Origin: Coptis chinensis
Taxonomy: Eukaryota; Streptophyta; Magnoliopsida; Ranunculales; Ranunculaceae
Length of the DNA stretch: 64,000 bases
Direction of reading: 5' to 3'
Assembly: GCA_015680905.1 (NCBI GenBank)
Contig: CM027380.1
Span: forward strand, 13,720,001 to 13,784,000
The notes below the pieces were generated by a model, which saw nothing but the letters and a program-made list of their open reading frames with translations, had not been told where the DNA came from and did no database searches. Made by a program: the position numbers and the translations under genes. Of the stretch, positions 1 through 9,368 are shown piece after piece (position 1 is the first letter of the stretch; each line of letters begins with the position of its first letter).

Positions 1-1
1 C

Positions 2-505
2 CGTCCAGGAAGATCAGGATCAAGAAGGCCTCAAATATCAGGAAAATTTCCTCGATCTCATTCGACTGGGCATTCATTAATTCAACCGGGTGAGAATATG
101 GAGAGGTTTACTTTAAGATTACCAGAAGACATACGGAAGAAAATTGTGAATGGAAAACTGAATAGGACTACAAGTTTGGTTAGTTTTCCAGCTAGGTATG
201 GAACCGGGGGAAGTAGCAGACGAGGTTATAGAGGTGGAAGTATTGGGGAAGGAAGTAGTAGAGGGAAATATAATCGATTTTGGAGATTGGACTCGAAAGC
301 TAAGTCTGATCGATGGGTGTTTTCAATGGCGCCTCCGTTTATTTCGAGAGGTGGTTCTGTTAGAAGAGATGACGGAGAAGGTTCGGTGAAGGAAGGAAAT
401 GGGAAGAGCTTTTTGACGTCTGTTAAGTCTGTTAAGTCGCCGTTTGATTGTCTTGCTGTTAAAGTTGACGGAGAAATGTCTTCGTCTTCTCGGCCACCTG
501 TTTGA
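2..505 (+). CDS. RING-H2 E3 ubiquitin ligase, ATL6/ATL31-like, C-terminal part
   Basis: The open frame enters from the left edge and gives 167 residues before a TGA at 503-505. It reads RSHSTGHS, then GENMERFTLRLPEDIRKKIV near residues 33-52, which is the conserved block after the RING in the ATL6/ATL31 branch of plant ATL ubiquitin ligases. The tail is rich in Ser, Gly and Arg, with WVFSMAPPF and SVKSPFDCLAVKV segments also typical of this branch. The N-terminal membrane segment, the GLD motif and the RING-H2 finger must lie left of the window. Known members sit in membranes and act in defence and carbon/nitrogen response by ubiquitinating 14-3-3 proteins. ATL genes usually lack introns, and none is seen here. 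The branch assignment is firm; the substrate is inference. Confidence 0.85.
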   Translation, partial: RPGRSGSRRPQISGKFPRSHSTGHSLIQPGENMERFTLRLPEDIRKKIVNGKLNRTTSLVSFPARYGTGGSSRRGYRGGSIGEGSSRGKYNRFWRLDSKAKSDRWVFSMAPPFISRGGSVRRDDGEGSVKEGNGKSFLTSVKSVKSPFDCLAVKVDGEMSSSSRPPV

Positions 506-867
506 CTGGTCACTGGTTAGCTACTTAGCTTTAGTTGACTTGAATTGTTCATATATAAATTATATTTCTTTTTTTATTATTTATGTAGATTTTTTTGATG
601 TATAATGTGAAACACCTGCTTGGACCCTTGGACACGGCGTGAATGTGGATTGAAATTTTGAGTTTTTGACTACTGGGTTATTTCATGTTGGATTTCCAGC
701 TACCCCCACGTTGGTGATTTTTGTTCTATACTAGTCTGACTAGACTTGTCAGACTAGTATACTGTTTGTTTTCTTTCAATTATTGATCTCACGCATTAAT
801 TTGTTGTTGTTTCTTGTTTGTAATCCCTAAAAACTTGTTTACCTAAAATTTGTTTATTTGTGGAAAG
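506..867. other. 3' flank of the RING gene, with a perfect short hairpin
   Basis: Non-coding AT-rich DNA that should hold the 3' UTR and polyadenylation region of the RING gene. At 727-740 and 748-761 two 14-base arms pair perfectly around a 7-base loop. No other feature is visible. Confidence 0.5.
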
Positions 868-1217
868 CATAGTATAAAATATCAGGATATAGGTATTTAT
901 CGATATTCAATTTTTAGATATATATTGTGGATATATATATATTTTTTTGAAGATATTTGATATTGTTTCACATGTAAATATTATAGATATATCTAAAATA
1001 TCAAAAAATGTCATAGATATTATAGATATTTATTGATATGTTATGATATATTATTTATATTTATTTAAAATATAATAGTAAAAATTAAATAAAATTGTTA
1101 TATATACCAAATATTCTCAAATATCACAAATATCACCAAATATTACAAAATATCATCAATATTTATAATTATATATATCTCCAAATATCACGATATATCA
1201 AAATATTTTGTAGTATG
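868..1217. mobile_element. Short inverted-repeat MITE, hAT-like
   Basis: The 350-bp element starts CATAGTATAAAATATC and its complement strand starts CATACTACAAAATATT. The flanks GTGGAAAG (860-867) and GTGGAAAA (1218-1225) match at 7 of 8 bases, as expected for a hAT target duplication. The inside is AT-rich with many ATATC/GATAT words and no coding frame. Confidence 0.6.
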
Positions 1218-1733
1218 GTGGAAAAAGTAAATATAGAATTTTAGCTTAAGACGTTGAGGGCATGAATACTATCACGACTCACTCGTGAGTAAAAAAAATA
1301 AACATTGGCAGTTGTATTTGGAGAGCTAGATAAGGATGCCGAATGCAGCAAAGCCGCCTGGGGTTGTGGTTAATTATTGAGGGCCTATCACTGGTACCAC
1401 ATGTGGCAGCATTTGGACTATGCACATCAGATTAGTCCCTACTCTATCTAACTCAGAACCAATTGACAATGACCAGGCTTCGGAATTTTGTTGATTTTTA
1501 TGTGTTCACATATATGGCGACTACACCACATGACCTAGCCAAAAAAAAAATAAAATAAAATAAAAATAAAAATAATATATATATATATATATGATTGGCG
1601 GAGAGAGAAAAATAGAGAGAGAGAGAATTTAACTTATTATTTTATTTCTACCAACCAATTAGAATCGACTTTGAATGTTTTTTTTTTGTGCTGGATAATA
1701 TGTGTTAGTTCTATCAGCTCACATATGCTTCTT
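1218..1733. other. Intergenic, simple repeats only
   Basis: No gene is seen. The stretch holds an A-rich run, an (AT)n tract near 1573-1592 and a GA-rich run near 1600-1626. Confidence 0.5.
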
Positions 1734-1741
1734 AATAAACA

Positions 1742-2484
1742 CAGTATAGTAAAAGGGTTAAAGCGCTCCTAAGGTGCAACCCCTCTTGTTTCTTAGGCGC
1801 ATGGTGCGAAGCGTGGTGCACGTCTAATTGAAATGAGGTGCGTAGTAATAAAAAAATAGATATATCAAATAAAAAATAAAATAAATATTAAATATAACAT
1901 GAATTATCACTGATTTGTTTAGCCAAACTTTAAAATTAATTTTATGTGATTGTAAATATAAAACCATTGTAGTCATTTAAAATAAAAATCTTAAGCAATA
2001 AGTAAAGAACAAAATAAAACTCGTATCTCTCAATACAATTTAACTCAACTTCAATAAATGAAAATAATGAACCGATCGAATTGAATCAAATGAGTTCTTC
2101 TTAAAATAGAACACGTGATTTAAATTTTAGAATCCCGTAAAACTTCATTTAAAATTTAATCAATTTTTGTGTCTTCTCTCAATCCATACAACTTAACAAA
2201 AACTAGTCAAAATTAAGTTTAAAGTGTACTCCACAATAAAACTTACTAATTTGTACAATTTCTTATATCATACAACAATTGGATTGAATATAAATGTGTT
2301 ACGTATAGCAAAAATTGTAAAAAAAAAAAAAAAAACTGTAAAAGTTGATAAGGCACGCACCTTGACAAAAGGTGCAAAAATGTACAAAAAACGCTCGCCT
2401 TATGTTACCTCTCGCGCCTTGGTCAAGGCGAGGCACTAATGTGCGCCTTGCACCTTAGGCGCGCATCTATTTGACTACACTGAA
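1742..2484. mobile_element. Non-autonomous hAT element with GC-rich ends
   Basis: The 743-bp element starts CAGTATAGTAAAAGGG and its complement strand starts CAGTGTAGTCAAATAG. Both ends then carry CCTAAGGTGCAA about 25 bases in. The flanks AATAAACA at 1734-1741 and 2485-2492 are a perfect 8-bp duplication, which with the CAG termini fits the hAT superfamily. The ends are rich in GGCGCACCTT-like words; the middle is AT-rich. The only open frame inside (2224-2439) shows no transposase motif. Confidence 0.85.
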
Positions 2485-2492
2485 TAAACATT

Positions 2493-2981
2493 ATAATGTT
2501 GTTTTCAAAGGAGCATAATCTTGTTAGAATTATCTCTTAAACTTAAGAAGAAGACTTAGAATTGTCTTTAGTTGTTGTATCATCATTATTGATTTCATCC
2601 TTTACAATAGGGAAAAGAGGAATTTTTTTCCTAGAAGAACAACCTTCTTTTGTTTTATTTTGTTTTGACAAAAAATTAATTTCACCCACAAAACGAATTA
2701 GAACCTAATTTTTTGTGGATATGTCCAACAAACCAGGAAGATCCAAAAGATCACTTCCACAAAATTTCATTTCATTTGATGGTGTTTAACAATGTCAAAA
2801 GATGATAGCAAAATCGAATAATCTGAACCGTTAAAAAAAATTCAAAGTTGGCAATATTTTTTAACTAGGTTAAAAGTTTTCAAATGAACCGAATTTCTAT
2901 CTTCCTATAAAACATTCATCAGCCAACATGGCGGCAGTGTAAACCACTGAGAATGTCGAGGAAGATTAAGATTGTGTGCTA
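2493..2981. other. Intergenic, nothing recognised
   Basis: AT-rich DNA with no open frame, terminal repeat or RNA gene that I can recognise. Confidence 0.4.
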
Positions 2982-3242
2982 CTAACACGTCAGTAACTTT
3001 GTTAGCAGATCTACTTTACCATGATCAAATGAACCAAAAAGTTCTACAACATCCTCCAAGATGGTTCTTGATGCCCATGAGATGCTAGATACTTTACTTC
3101 CAAAAAATTTGTCGACTTCTCTGCCATCTGTTTCAACCTCTACCGATGAGCAGAAATTTCCGCACCATCTGATGCCTTTAAGAATCCTTTGGCATTCTGC
3201 CTCTTCTGCTTTGTTTGCGTTGTTTAGTATGTAGCTGGACAC
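2982..3242 (-). other. Unidentified coding-like frame, possibly an exon or gene fragment
   Basis: This 86-residue frame begins on a GTG and is preceded on its own strand by TTTCAG, a good splice acceptor, so it may be an exon rather than a complete gene. Its composition looks like a real soluble protein, with an acidic helix-like start (NNANKAEEAECQRIL) and a later ILEDVVELFGSF segment, unlike the low-complexity frames around it. I do not recognise the family. No partner exon with matching phase is evident nearby. It could be a gene fragment carried by a transposon or a remnant of a lost gene. Confidence 0.25.
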
Positions 3243-3656
3243 TTCTGAAATTTCTCACGAAACAAAGTAGCTTATACCGCCTTATAGAATGTTGTAGAAC
3301 ACAACTTAGTACCATGATCTATCACCTACTATGCGAGACAAATTAGTTTGTTGCGGAAGATGAGGAGAAAAAGCAGGCATTCGGAGTGAGGTATATCACA
3401 AGCTTGCTAGTTGCTACTAGATCAGTTTTAGTTTTTTTTATTGTTTTTTTTGGTAATTAGTTCAATTTTAGTTAAAGGCTTCAAGCAGTTTCTAAAAAAG
3501 CAGAGAAGCGCAAAAGATGACCTTTGCTTTTTTGTTTGGACTTTAGAAATCCTTTCTTTAACAGTTAAAGAAATTAGCTGCAATCGCACTAGCTTCAGGC
3601 AGCAAGGGTCAAAAAAGTAGGGCTAACAAGAGTACAGATTCTCCATTTCTTTCTAA
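3243..3656. other. Intergenic, nothing recognised
   Basis: No coding frame, terminal repeat or RNA gene is recognised. The stretch contains T-rich runs near 3430-3450. Confidence 0.4.
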
Positions 3657-3665
3657 TGGTTGAAA

Positions 3666-4020
3666 CCAAGGCCCAAAATATCGAATTCGGTGAATATTTC
3701 GGTATGCCCAAAAACCAATATATATATCAGAAATATCAGAGATATATATATTTTTTGTGACTAGTCCAAATTATCTAAAATATCATAAATATCTAAAATA
3801 TCGGTAAAAATATTGAAAATATCAAATATTTATATTAAAAAATAATCAAAAAGTCAAATGATATATATTGTAAATATCACATATATCGGTTATATCGAAA
3901 ATTCTGATATATATCGGAAAAAAAAGATTCAATATTCGATGGATATATATCGGATATATCAATGTCGGTGTACCAAAAAAATAATATATATCGTTGATAT
4001 ATCGGCAATATTTTGGGCCT
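3666..4020. mobile_element. Short inverted-repeat MITE, probably Mutator-like or hAT-like
   Basis: The ends are CCAAGGCCCAAAATAT and its near-perfect complement at about 4007-4022. Flanks share TGGTTGAAA (3657-3665 and 4021-4029), a possible 9-bp duplication; if the whole 16-bp terminal repeat belongs to the element, the duplication shrinks to TTGAAA. The inside is AT-rich with many GATATATCGG words and no protein frame. Confidence 0.65.
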
Positions 4021-4166
4021 TGGTTGAAACTATCTTCAATAGTTCAATTAATGCTTTGTTTGGAAAAATATGTCTACTACTCGATCTATTACAATGTATC
4101 TTAGATTGAGTGACTCTCCACGATAGATTGGGAGAAAAAATAACTCTCATAACTATTTTTTTTTAA

Positions 4167-4739
4167 TCTATATAACAAAGAAGGGAGGGTGGGACGACAA
4201 ATTCCATCTCATAAGGTGATATTTGGTCGTGTCACCCCCTCACCATAGCTACTAGATTGTTTTCCTAGGATAAGTTAACAAGTTTTTTGGGATGAGTTTA
4301 AAAAAATTTCTCACCTCACCCACCCCACCCAAAAAAAGTGTGGATTGTTTTTGGGCTGAATTTTTATGGGCTGTTGGGCTCTGGAAATATGAGTAGAGGG
4401 GGGGGCATGGATTCGCCGAAGGCGCGCGTATCTATGTCATACCAGGGGGGGGATGTGCGTCAAGGGTGCCGAAGGCGTGTGTATCTGTATCGTACTCTGG
4501 AAACATGAGAAGGGGGCGGATGTACATCGAGGCCGTCGGCGCGCGCATCTATCTTATCTGCACGGGCGGATGCATGTCGGGGTCTTGAAGGCATATATCC
4601 GCGCCATCACGGGGGATCTTGCGTCGAGTAAAAAGGCAAACGACGATATATCGTGTTGTTATGGAGGCGGATGCACATCGGGGGCCACGCCCCAACGCTA
4701 CGTATCCGTGTCGGTCGCGCGACGCGGGGAAAATACTAG
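4167..4739 (+). mobile_element. Non-autonomous Helitron, 573 bp
   Basis: The left end TCTATATAACAAAGAAGG follows an A at 4166. The right end is CTAG at 4736-4739 followed by T. A palindrome GTCGCGCGAC at 4714-4723 lies 12 bases before CTAG. This is the Helitron pattern: TC start, hairpin, CTRR end, insertion between A and T, no target duplication. The interior 4400-4740 is strikingly GC-rich against its surroundings, with degenerate repeats of a GCCGAAGGCGCGCGTATCT-like unit every 50-65 bases. No Rep/helicase frame is present, so it needed an autonomous partner. Confidence 0.75.
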
Positions 4740-4929
4740 TTACTCACAAAGAGATCGGGTAGATGAAAGATCAAGTATACCCTTGACGCGAAATTAAAAA
4801 CTACTCAGGTAGAAGAAATGTCAAGTATATTCCTGATGCGAAATAATAAATGGCTTAGCCCAACCGAAACGACTCGGTGTATATAGTATTGGTCATACCT
4901 ATTTCACTGTTCATACCTCAACATAGTGT

Positions 4930-5040
4930 GTGGGCTGTAAGAAGTATGAACAATCACTGTTCGTATGAACAATACAAACAATCATTGTTTATATATCAAC
5001 ATGAGCTATGAACAATCATTGTTCTTATAATTATTGTTTC
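4930..5040. repeat. Cluster of GAACAAT/ATTGTTC palindromes
   Basis: Near-palindromic words of the form GAACAATCATTGTTC occur around 4949, 4978 and 5010, and again at 5961 and 5998 beyond the inserted element at 5075-5952. The cluster was thus split by that insertion. I see no protein frame; its origin is unknown. Confidence 0.5.
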
Positions 5041-5074
5041 ATACCTATTTGGGAGAGGGGGAGGGGGTTTTAAG

Positions 5075-5952
5075 ATGTGCTATTAAATCGGCGAGTACTC
5101 AATGGGGAATCGCTACTCGGTACCTAGCCGACCCGACCAACCAATTACTCCCCATAAGTGACCGGGGTCTAAAAATCGCCGAGTAATCGGCCAAGTTACC
5201 GATTTATGAGGAATCAGAATCTGGTGAGTTACTCACCATAAATCGGTATATAAAAGAAAATCGAGATTTTTTTTTTTTCTAACCGCGAAATCAAGTTAGG
5301 GCTTTTCTCTAGCCGCGAAAACAAGCTCCAATTCCAGGTACGTTTTTTTCTTTTTCTCCACTTTTTTTTTTTTTTTCTCTTTGTTTCTCACTCTCTCCAG
5401 TCTCTTCTTCTCTACATTTTTTTTCCCCTTCTCTTCTCCTTTTCAGTATGCCACTCGCCCACTCTCCATTTGTGGTGTATTTTGACTGAACACTATGTGG
5501 TGTATTATGATTTTTGAGAACCAACTTGAATACTTGATGACAACTTAATATAAAAAAAATAAAAATAAATATGCGACCCATATTTTGCATTTGTAACTAT
5601 GACAAGTTAAAAAAAAAAGAAAAGATTGAAAAAACAATGATATTGACTGAAACTTTAGTGGTCAAATAACTATGGACAATGTCAACATTTTTTTAGCATA
5701 TTGATAGCAAAAATTTTGTACCATGTTGTATGCCACATTACCCAGCGTCATGTGCATGCTACATATAAACATAAAAATTAAGACATCTCAAGTAATCCCG
5801 ATTAATCCCCGACCGAGTAGACTTACTCGCTATTCGCTCCTCCACCGAGTAGGGACCGAGTAGCGGTTTAAAAAATCGCCCGAGTAATCCCGATTAATTC
5901 CAGACCGAGTAGACCTACTCGCACCTCCACTGAGTAGCGATTTAACTGCCCA
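5075..5952. mobile_element. Non-autonomous DNA transposon with 9-bp target duplication
   Basis: The left end ATGTGCTATTAAATCGG and the complement of the right end TGGGCAGTTAAATCGC form an imperfect terminal repeat. The flanks GGTTTTAAG at 5066-5074 and 5953-5961 are identical, which points to a 9-bp duplication and possibly a Mutator relative. Both subterminal parts carry repeated GAGTACTC, CGAGTAATCGG and CCGAGTAG words. No transposase is visible, though 5230-5450 contains a pyrimidine-rich stretch. Confidence 0.7.
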
Positions 5953-6059
5953 GGTTTTAAGAACAATCATTGTTCATACCTTAACCTTAGCTATATATGA
6001 ACAATCATAAAAAAGGAGAGATGCAAAAGGAAAATAAAAAGGGGGAAAAGTTACAGTTT

Positions 6060-6935
6060 GTATTTTAGGTCCTTGGAATGGATTTCCAGGAGCTACTACA
6101 CTTAAGCTATTGAACTTGTATGTAGTAGGTTACTATTGCGTCTTCTGTTCGCGTTAGGAAGAGTGGTTTGCCATGCCACCAAGCTTTAGTCCTTGTTGCC
6201 AGCATGCATCCTTGTCGAGCACTTGTCTCCGCTGAGAAATTAATCTCTTTCCAAGTATGAGTGATGTTCAACCATTCCACTTTACTCTTTGCTTTGTGCC
6301 ATGCACTTTTGATTCTCCAGTGGACTTCATCCAACTAAAAACATTAATTGTTGCTTTTGATTGGGATTCAACCCATATATTCATCCATCCCATACTGGTG
6401 GCTTGTGTAACTCCCTCAAGAATAGCTTGGCAATTATCATTATGGGTTGTATTGACACCCATTCCTCCAGCCCCAACACCATGAACCCTCCCAATATGAT
6501 CTCTGCAGACAAATCCCCATCCTGTGATGCCAGGACCTCTTGTGCTTCCAGTTGCACCAACCTTTAACACTCCAATGGGTGGTAGCCAATAATACTCTAG
6601 AGTCAAAAGAATAGATGGGCGTTGACTTTGAATTAGGTTATTCTTTTTATATTTTCTTGCAAAATTGATGTCTCTTCGAACTGTTTGACAAACAGATGGG
6701 AAATTAGGTTTCTCCTTTTCATAAATAATTTTGTTCCTATTTCTCCAAATAGCCACTAGACACGAGATAGCAGCTGCTCTCCAAAAAGCCTTAGCTTGCG
6801 GATCAAGGTTAGCCCCAACCTCTACAAGCTCAGTGTGGCTAATCTGTTGCATCGTATCGCAAATGTGATTGTAGCATAATTCCAACATTGCCTAGCAAAA
6901 CCACACTCATAGAAAGTGTGTGACTAATGCTACTG
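6060..6935 (-). mobile_element. L1-type LINE, 3' end with RNase H domain
   Basis: On the minus strand the translation runs from a HTFYECGFARQCWNY-like zinc-binding linker into a tether (AIWRNRNKIIYE) and then an RNase H-like domain (KVGATGSTRGPGITGWGFV, then WVESQSKATINV). This is the order of the C-terminal end of plant L1-type LINE ORF2. The domain is split between two frames (6268-6888, then 6107-6334), so it is not functional. The reverse transcriptase is missing: the copy is 5'-truncated, as usual for LINEs. Confidence 0.8.
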
Positions 6936-6954
6936 AAAAAAGTTTAACCTGGGT

Positions 6955-7182
6955 TAGATGCAAAAGATATTGAAGGTTATCACGGCTAGACTACCATAAT
7001 TTTGATATTATTATTATCAACAAATTTATTATTATTAATAAATTTTGAGCCTATACATATTTATTATTATTAATTTATTATCAACAAATCTACAAATGTT
7101 TTTTTCACTAGTTTCTCTTGGTTTTACAAGGCCCCAATCTAAGAGCTCGCCTAGCCCCCACAAACCTAGAGCCGACCCTGAA
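6955..7182. mobile_element. Possible one-ended hAT remnant
   Basis: On the minus strand the right edge reads CAGGGTCGGCTCTAGG, followed by a GC-rich block (GGGGGCTAGGCGAGCTC). This resembles the start of a common plant hAT group with GGGCCGGCCCTG-like ends. I find no matching second terminus or target duplication, so the extent is a guess. Confidence 0.3.
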
Positions 7183-8355
7183 TGACGTACAAGGGAGAAT
7201 TCTACACGCTCCATAACCATTGAAAAATTCAATTTTTATAGAATTAAGTTTGGCTTGATTCAAATTTGATTAAGAGAAGAACTTGCAGCCATGACATAAA
7301 CATATTTTGTCCTTTAATCTCGTAGTACGAGTAAACATGTTTTCTCCTTTTACACCAGTTGAATTCTATTTCACAGTACCACATAATTGAGGATACCCAA
7401 ATTGATCCTTACCAAATGGATGTCTCTTGCTTAGAACCTGCACAAAGTAGGCTTCAGAATTCTTAACTCAGATGAAGCTTCTAAATTGAACAAAAATTAA
7501 ACCCTTGTAAAATAGTCTTCAACATTTGATAATAAGCATTAAGCAGTGCTAGCTTACCATTGCCCGTAGAAGAGTCTGGCCCAAGAAGAGTTTGAGGCCC
7601 AAGCTTTAATCCAAGTCTAGAACTTTTTATCTCATATTAAAGGGTTAACTAGTATTATCCCTACTAGATGAGCCAATTAGGATTTTCTTTTACTAGATGG
7701 AGAAATTAGTCTCTTCTCTAAATATACAAAAAAAAAAAAAATCACTTGGGTTTGACCGTGTTTTTTTTTGTGTATATTTGGAGAGAGACCTTAATATCCT
7801 AATTGGCTCATCTAGGAGGTAATATTCGTTAACCCCATATTAAATTAAGCTAACTTAGCTAGTAAGGCTAGTAGTAAAACACATTTGCATGCAATGCATA
7901 GTCTTGAGAGTTGAGACAATATTGAATTCATAGAACATAACACTGATATCCATGTAAATTTTATGAAATGAAAATAAAATATATATGAAAATGAACCTCA
8001 TTAACAATGCTTATTCAAATTCTATAGAAACGATGGCACTCTTCATGTTTTAGTTGACAATAACCCAAAAAAAAAAAAAAAAAAAAAAAATTATTATGTC
8101 TCGGGAAGTTTGGAAGCATAAATTTTGATGTTTCTTTTGATTCTCCATTTTTATTTAGTTTTGTGTTTTGTTTTTTCGTTTTTTTCATTTCATTTTGGAG
8201 GAAATAAGATCACCAGGACGTTTTCACATTAATAGTACAAACAAGCGATGCAGGTTTTTTTTTATGCTCCTTAATATTATCAACAAAGTGGTTGCTGCTC
8301 GCATATCTTGGAACTAGAGTTACCTCATTTGTTTTTTACTTTTTTTCTCGTGTTT
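7183..8355. other. Intergenic, simple repeats only
   Basis: No gene is recognised. It contains poly-A runs near 7728-7741 and 8069-8090. A loose inverted repeat (TTAACTAGTATTATCCC near 7645 against GGTAATATTCGTTAACCCC near 7817) suggests a small degraded MITE between about 7630 and 7840. Confidence 0.4.
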
Positions 8356-8363
8356 GTTTACAA

Positions 8364-8778
8364 CAGTGTTTAGAAAACCAGACCGGACTGGTGGTCGAAC
8401 CGGGATTCGATTGGAATTGGTAAATTTTGGTTTGGTTTTGTTAAAATCAGAATTTTTGGTTGGACCTTCGGTCTAAACTAAACTAGGGTTGAATTGGCGA
8501 ACCGGTAATCGAACCTAACACTTAAATAAAATAGTCCAAACCAACATTAACATGCTACTATTTGTTTCTTGTAGAATATTTATATTTTGATTTATAATAC
8601 TACTTAATACTAAATTGAAATATGTATCTATTCATTTCATTTTTGTAAGTATATAATTTATTTAAAATTTTACTAAATAAACATTAATCGGTCCGATCGA
8701 GTCGAACCATGGTTAAATCCGGTTGGACTATTTCAATAAAAAATCGGTTTGATTACCGGTTTGGTTTTCAAAATATTG
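8364..8778. mobile_element. hAT-type MITE, 415 bp
   Basis: The ends are CAGTGTTTAGAAAACC and, on the complement strand, CAATATTTTGAAAACC. The flanks GTTTACAA (8356-8363) and GTTTATAA (8779-8786) match at 7 of 8 bases. Subterminal words GGTCGAACCGG and CCGGTTTGGTTTTC repeat inside. A partial copy of the same family lies at 17822-18035. Confidence 0.8.
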
Positions 8779-8786
8779 GTTTATAA

Positions 8787-9368
8787 AGAGTGTAATAAAC
8801 GTGTGTAGTCAGTTGGGTTGGGTCATGTCATGCAGCACAAAAATCCAATTTTTGGTCAATGGCAAGTTCGTAATTGGTTAGAAAATTGAGGACAGTGTGA
8901 TTTTAAAGGAGAATCATATAAATTTCACTGTACAAATAGATGGTTCTACCCCTCCCTCACATATGTTATTACAAATCTAATTTCTAACTTGACCGTAATA
9001 AACGAAACCGGATAGGAGTATAATCGGAAATAACTACTGTTCACCAAACTATAGTTAGATAGTTGTGTTTTTCAACCCAAAAAATATCGGTGCATAGCAC
9101 TGTTTGCATACTTGTTTGCATTAACAACTGGGTGAATTCGCAGCATACATTCATACACGCTAGACCAACTGTTGAGATTTTGACATGACAAATTCAACGT
9201 TTGAGGGGGTGATATTTGTTTCAATTTCCACCTTGTCGGTTTGGTACTTATCCAAATTTTTTGTGGTCTGAAAGCTACATTGTCATGATTTGATGGTCGA
9301 AAAACTTTTCTCTAAAATAAATGATCAAACAACAAAACGAACACATTGGCACATGACACACGCGCTTC
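8787..9368 (+). promoter_or_regulatory. Upstream region of the dioxygenase gene
   Basis: AT-rich non-coding DNA before the start at 9369. I see no clear TATA box at the usual distance; AAAATAAATG near 9315 is a weak candidate. No transposon terminus is recognised here. Confidence 0.3.

Noticed and set aside
226-513. Antisense frame over the RING gene
   Set aside because: It is a shadow of the real plus-strand frame, which carries conserved ATL6/31 motifs.
4453-4797. GC-rich 114-residue frame
   Set aside because: It lies in the GC-rich repeats of a Helitron, runs across its 3' end and has no protein family features.
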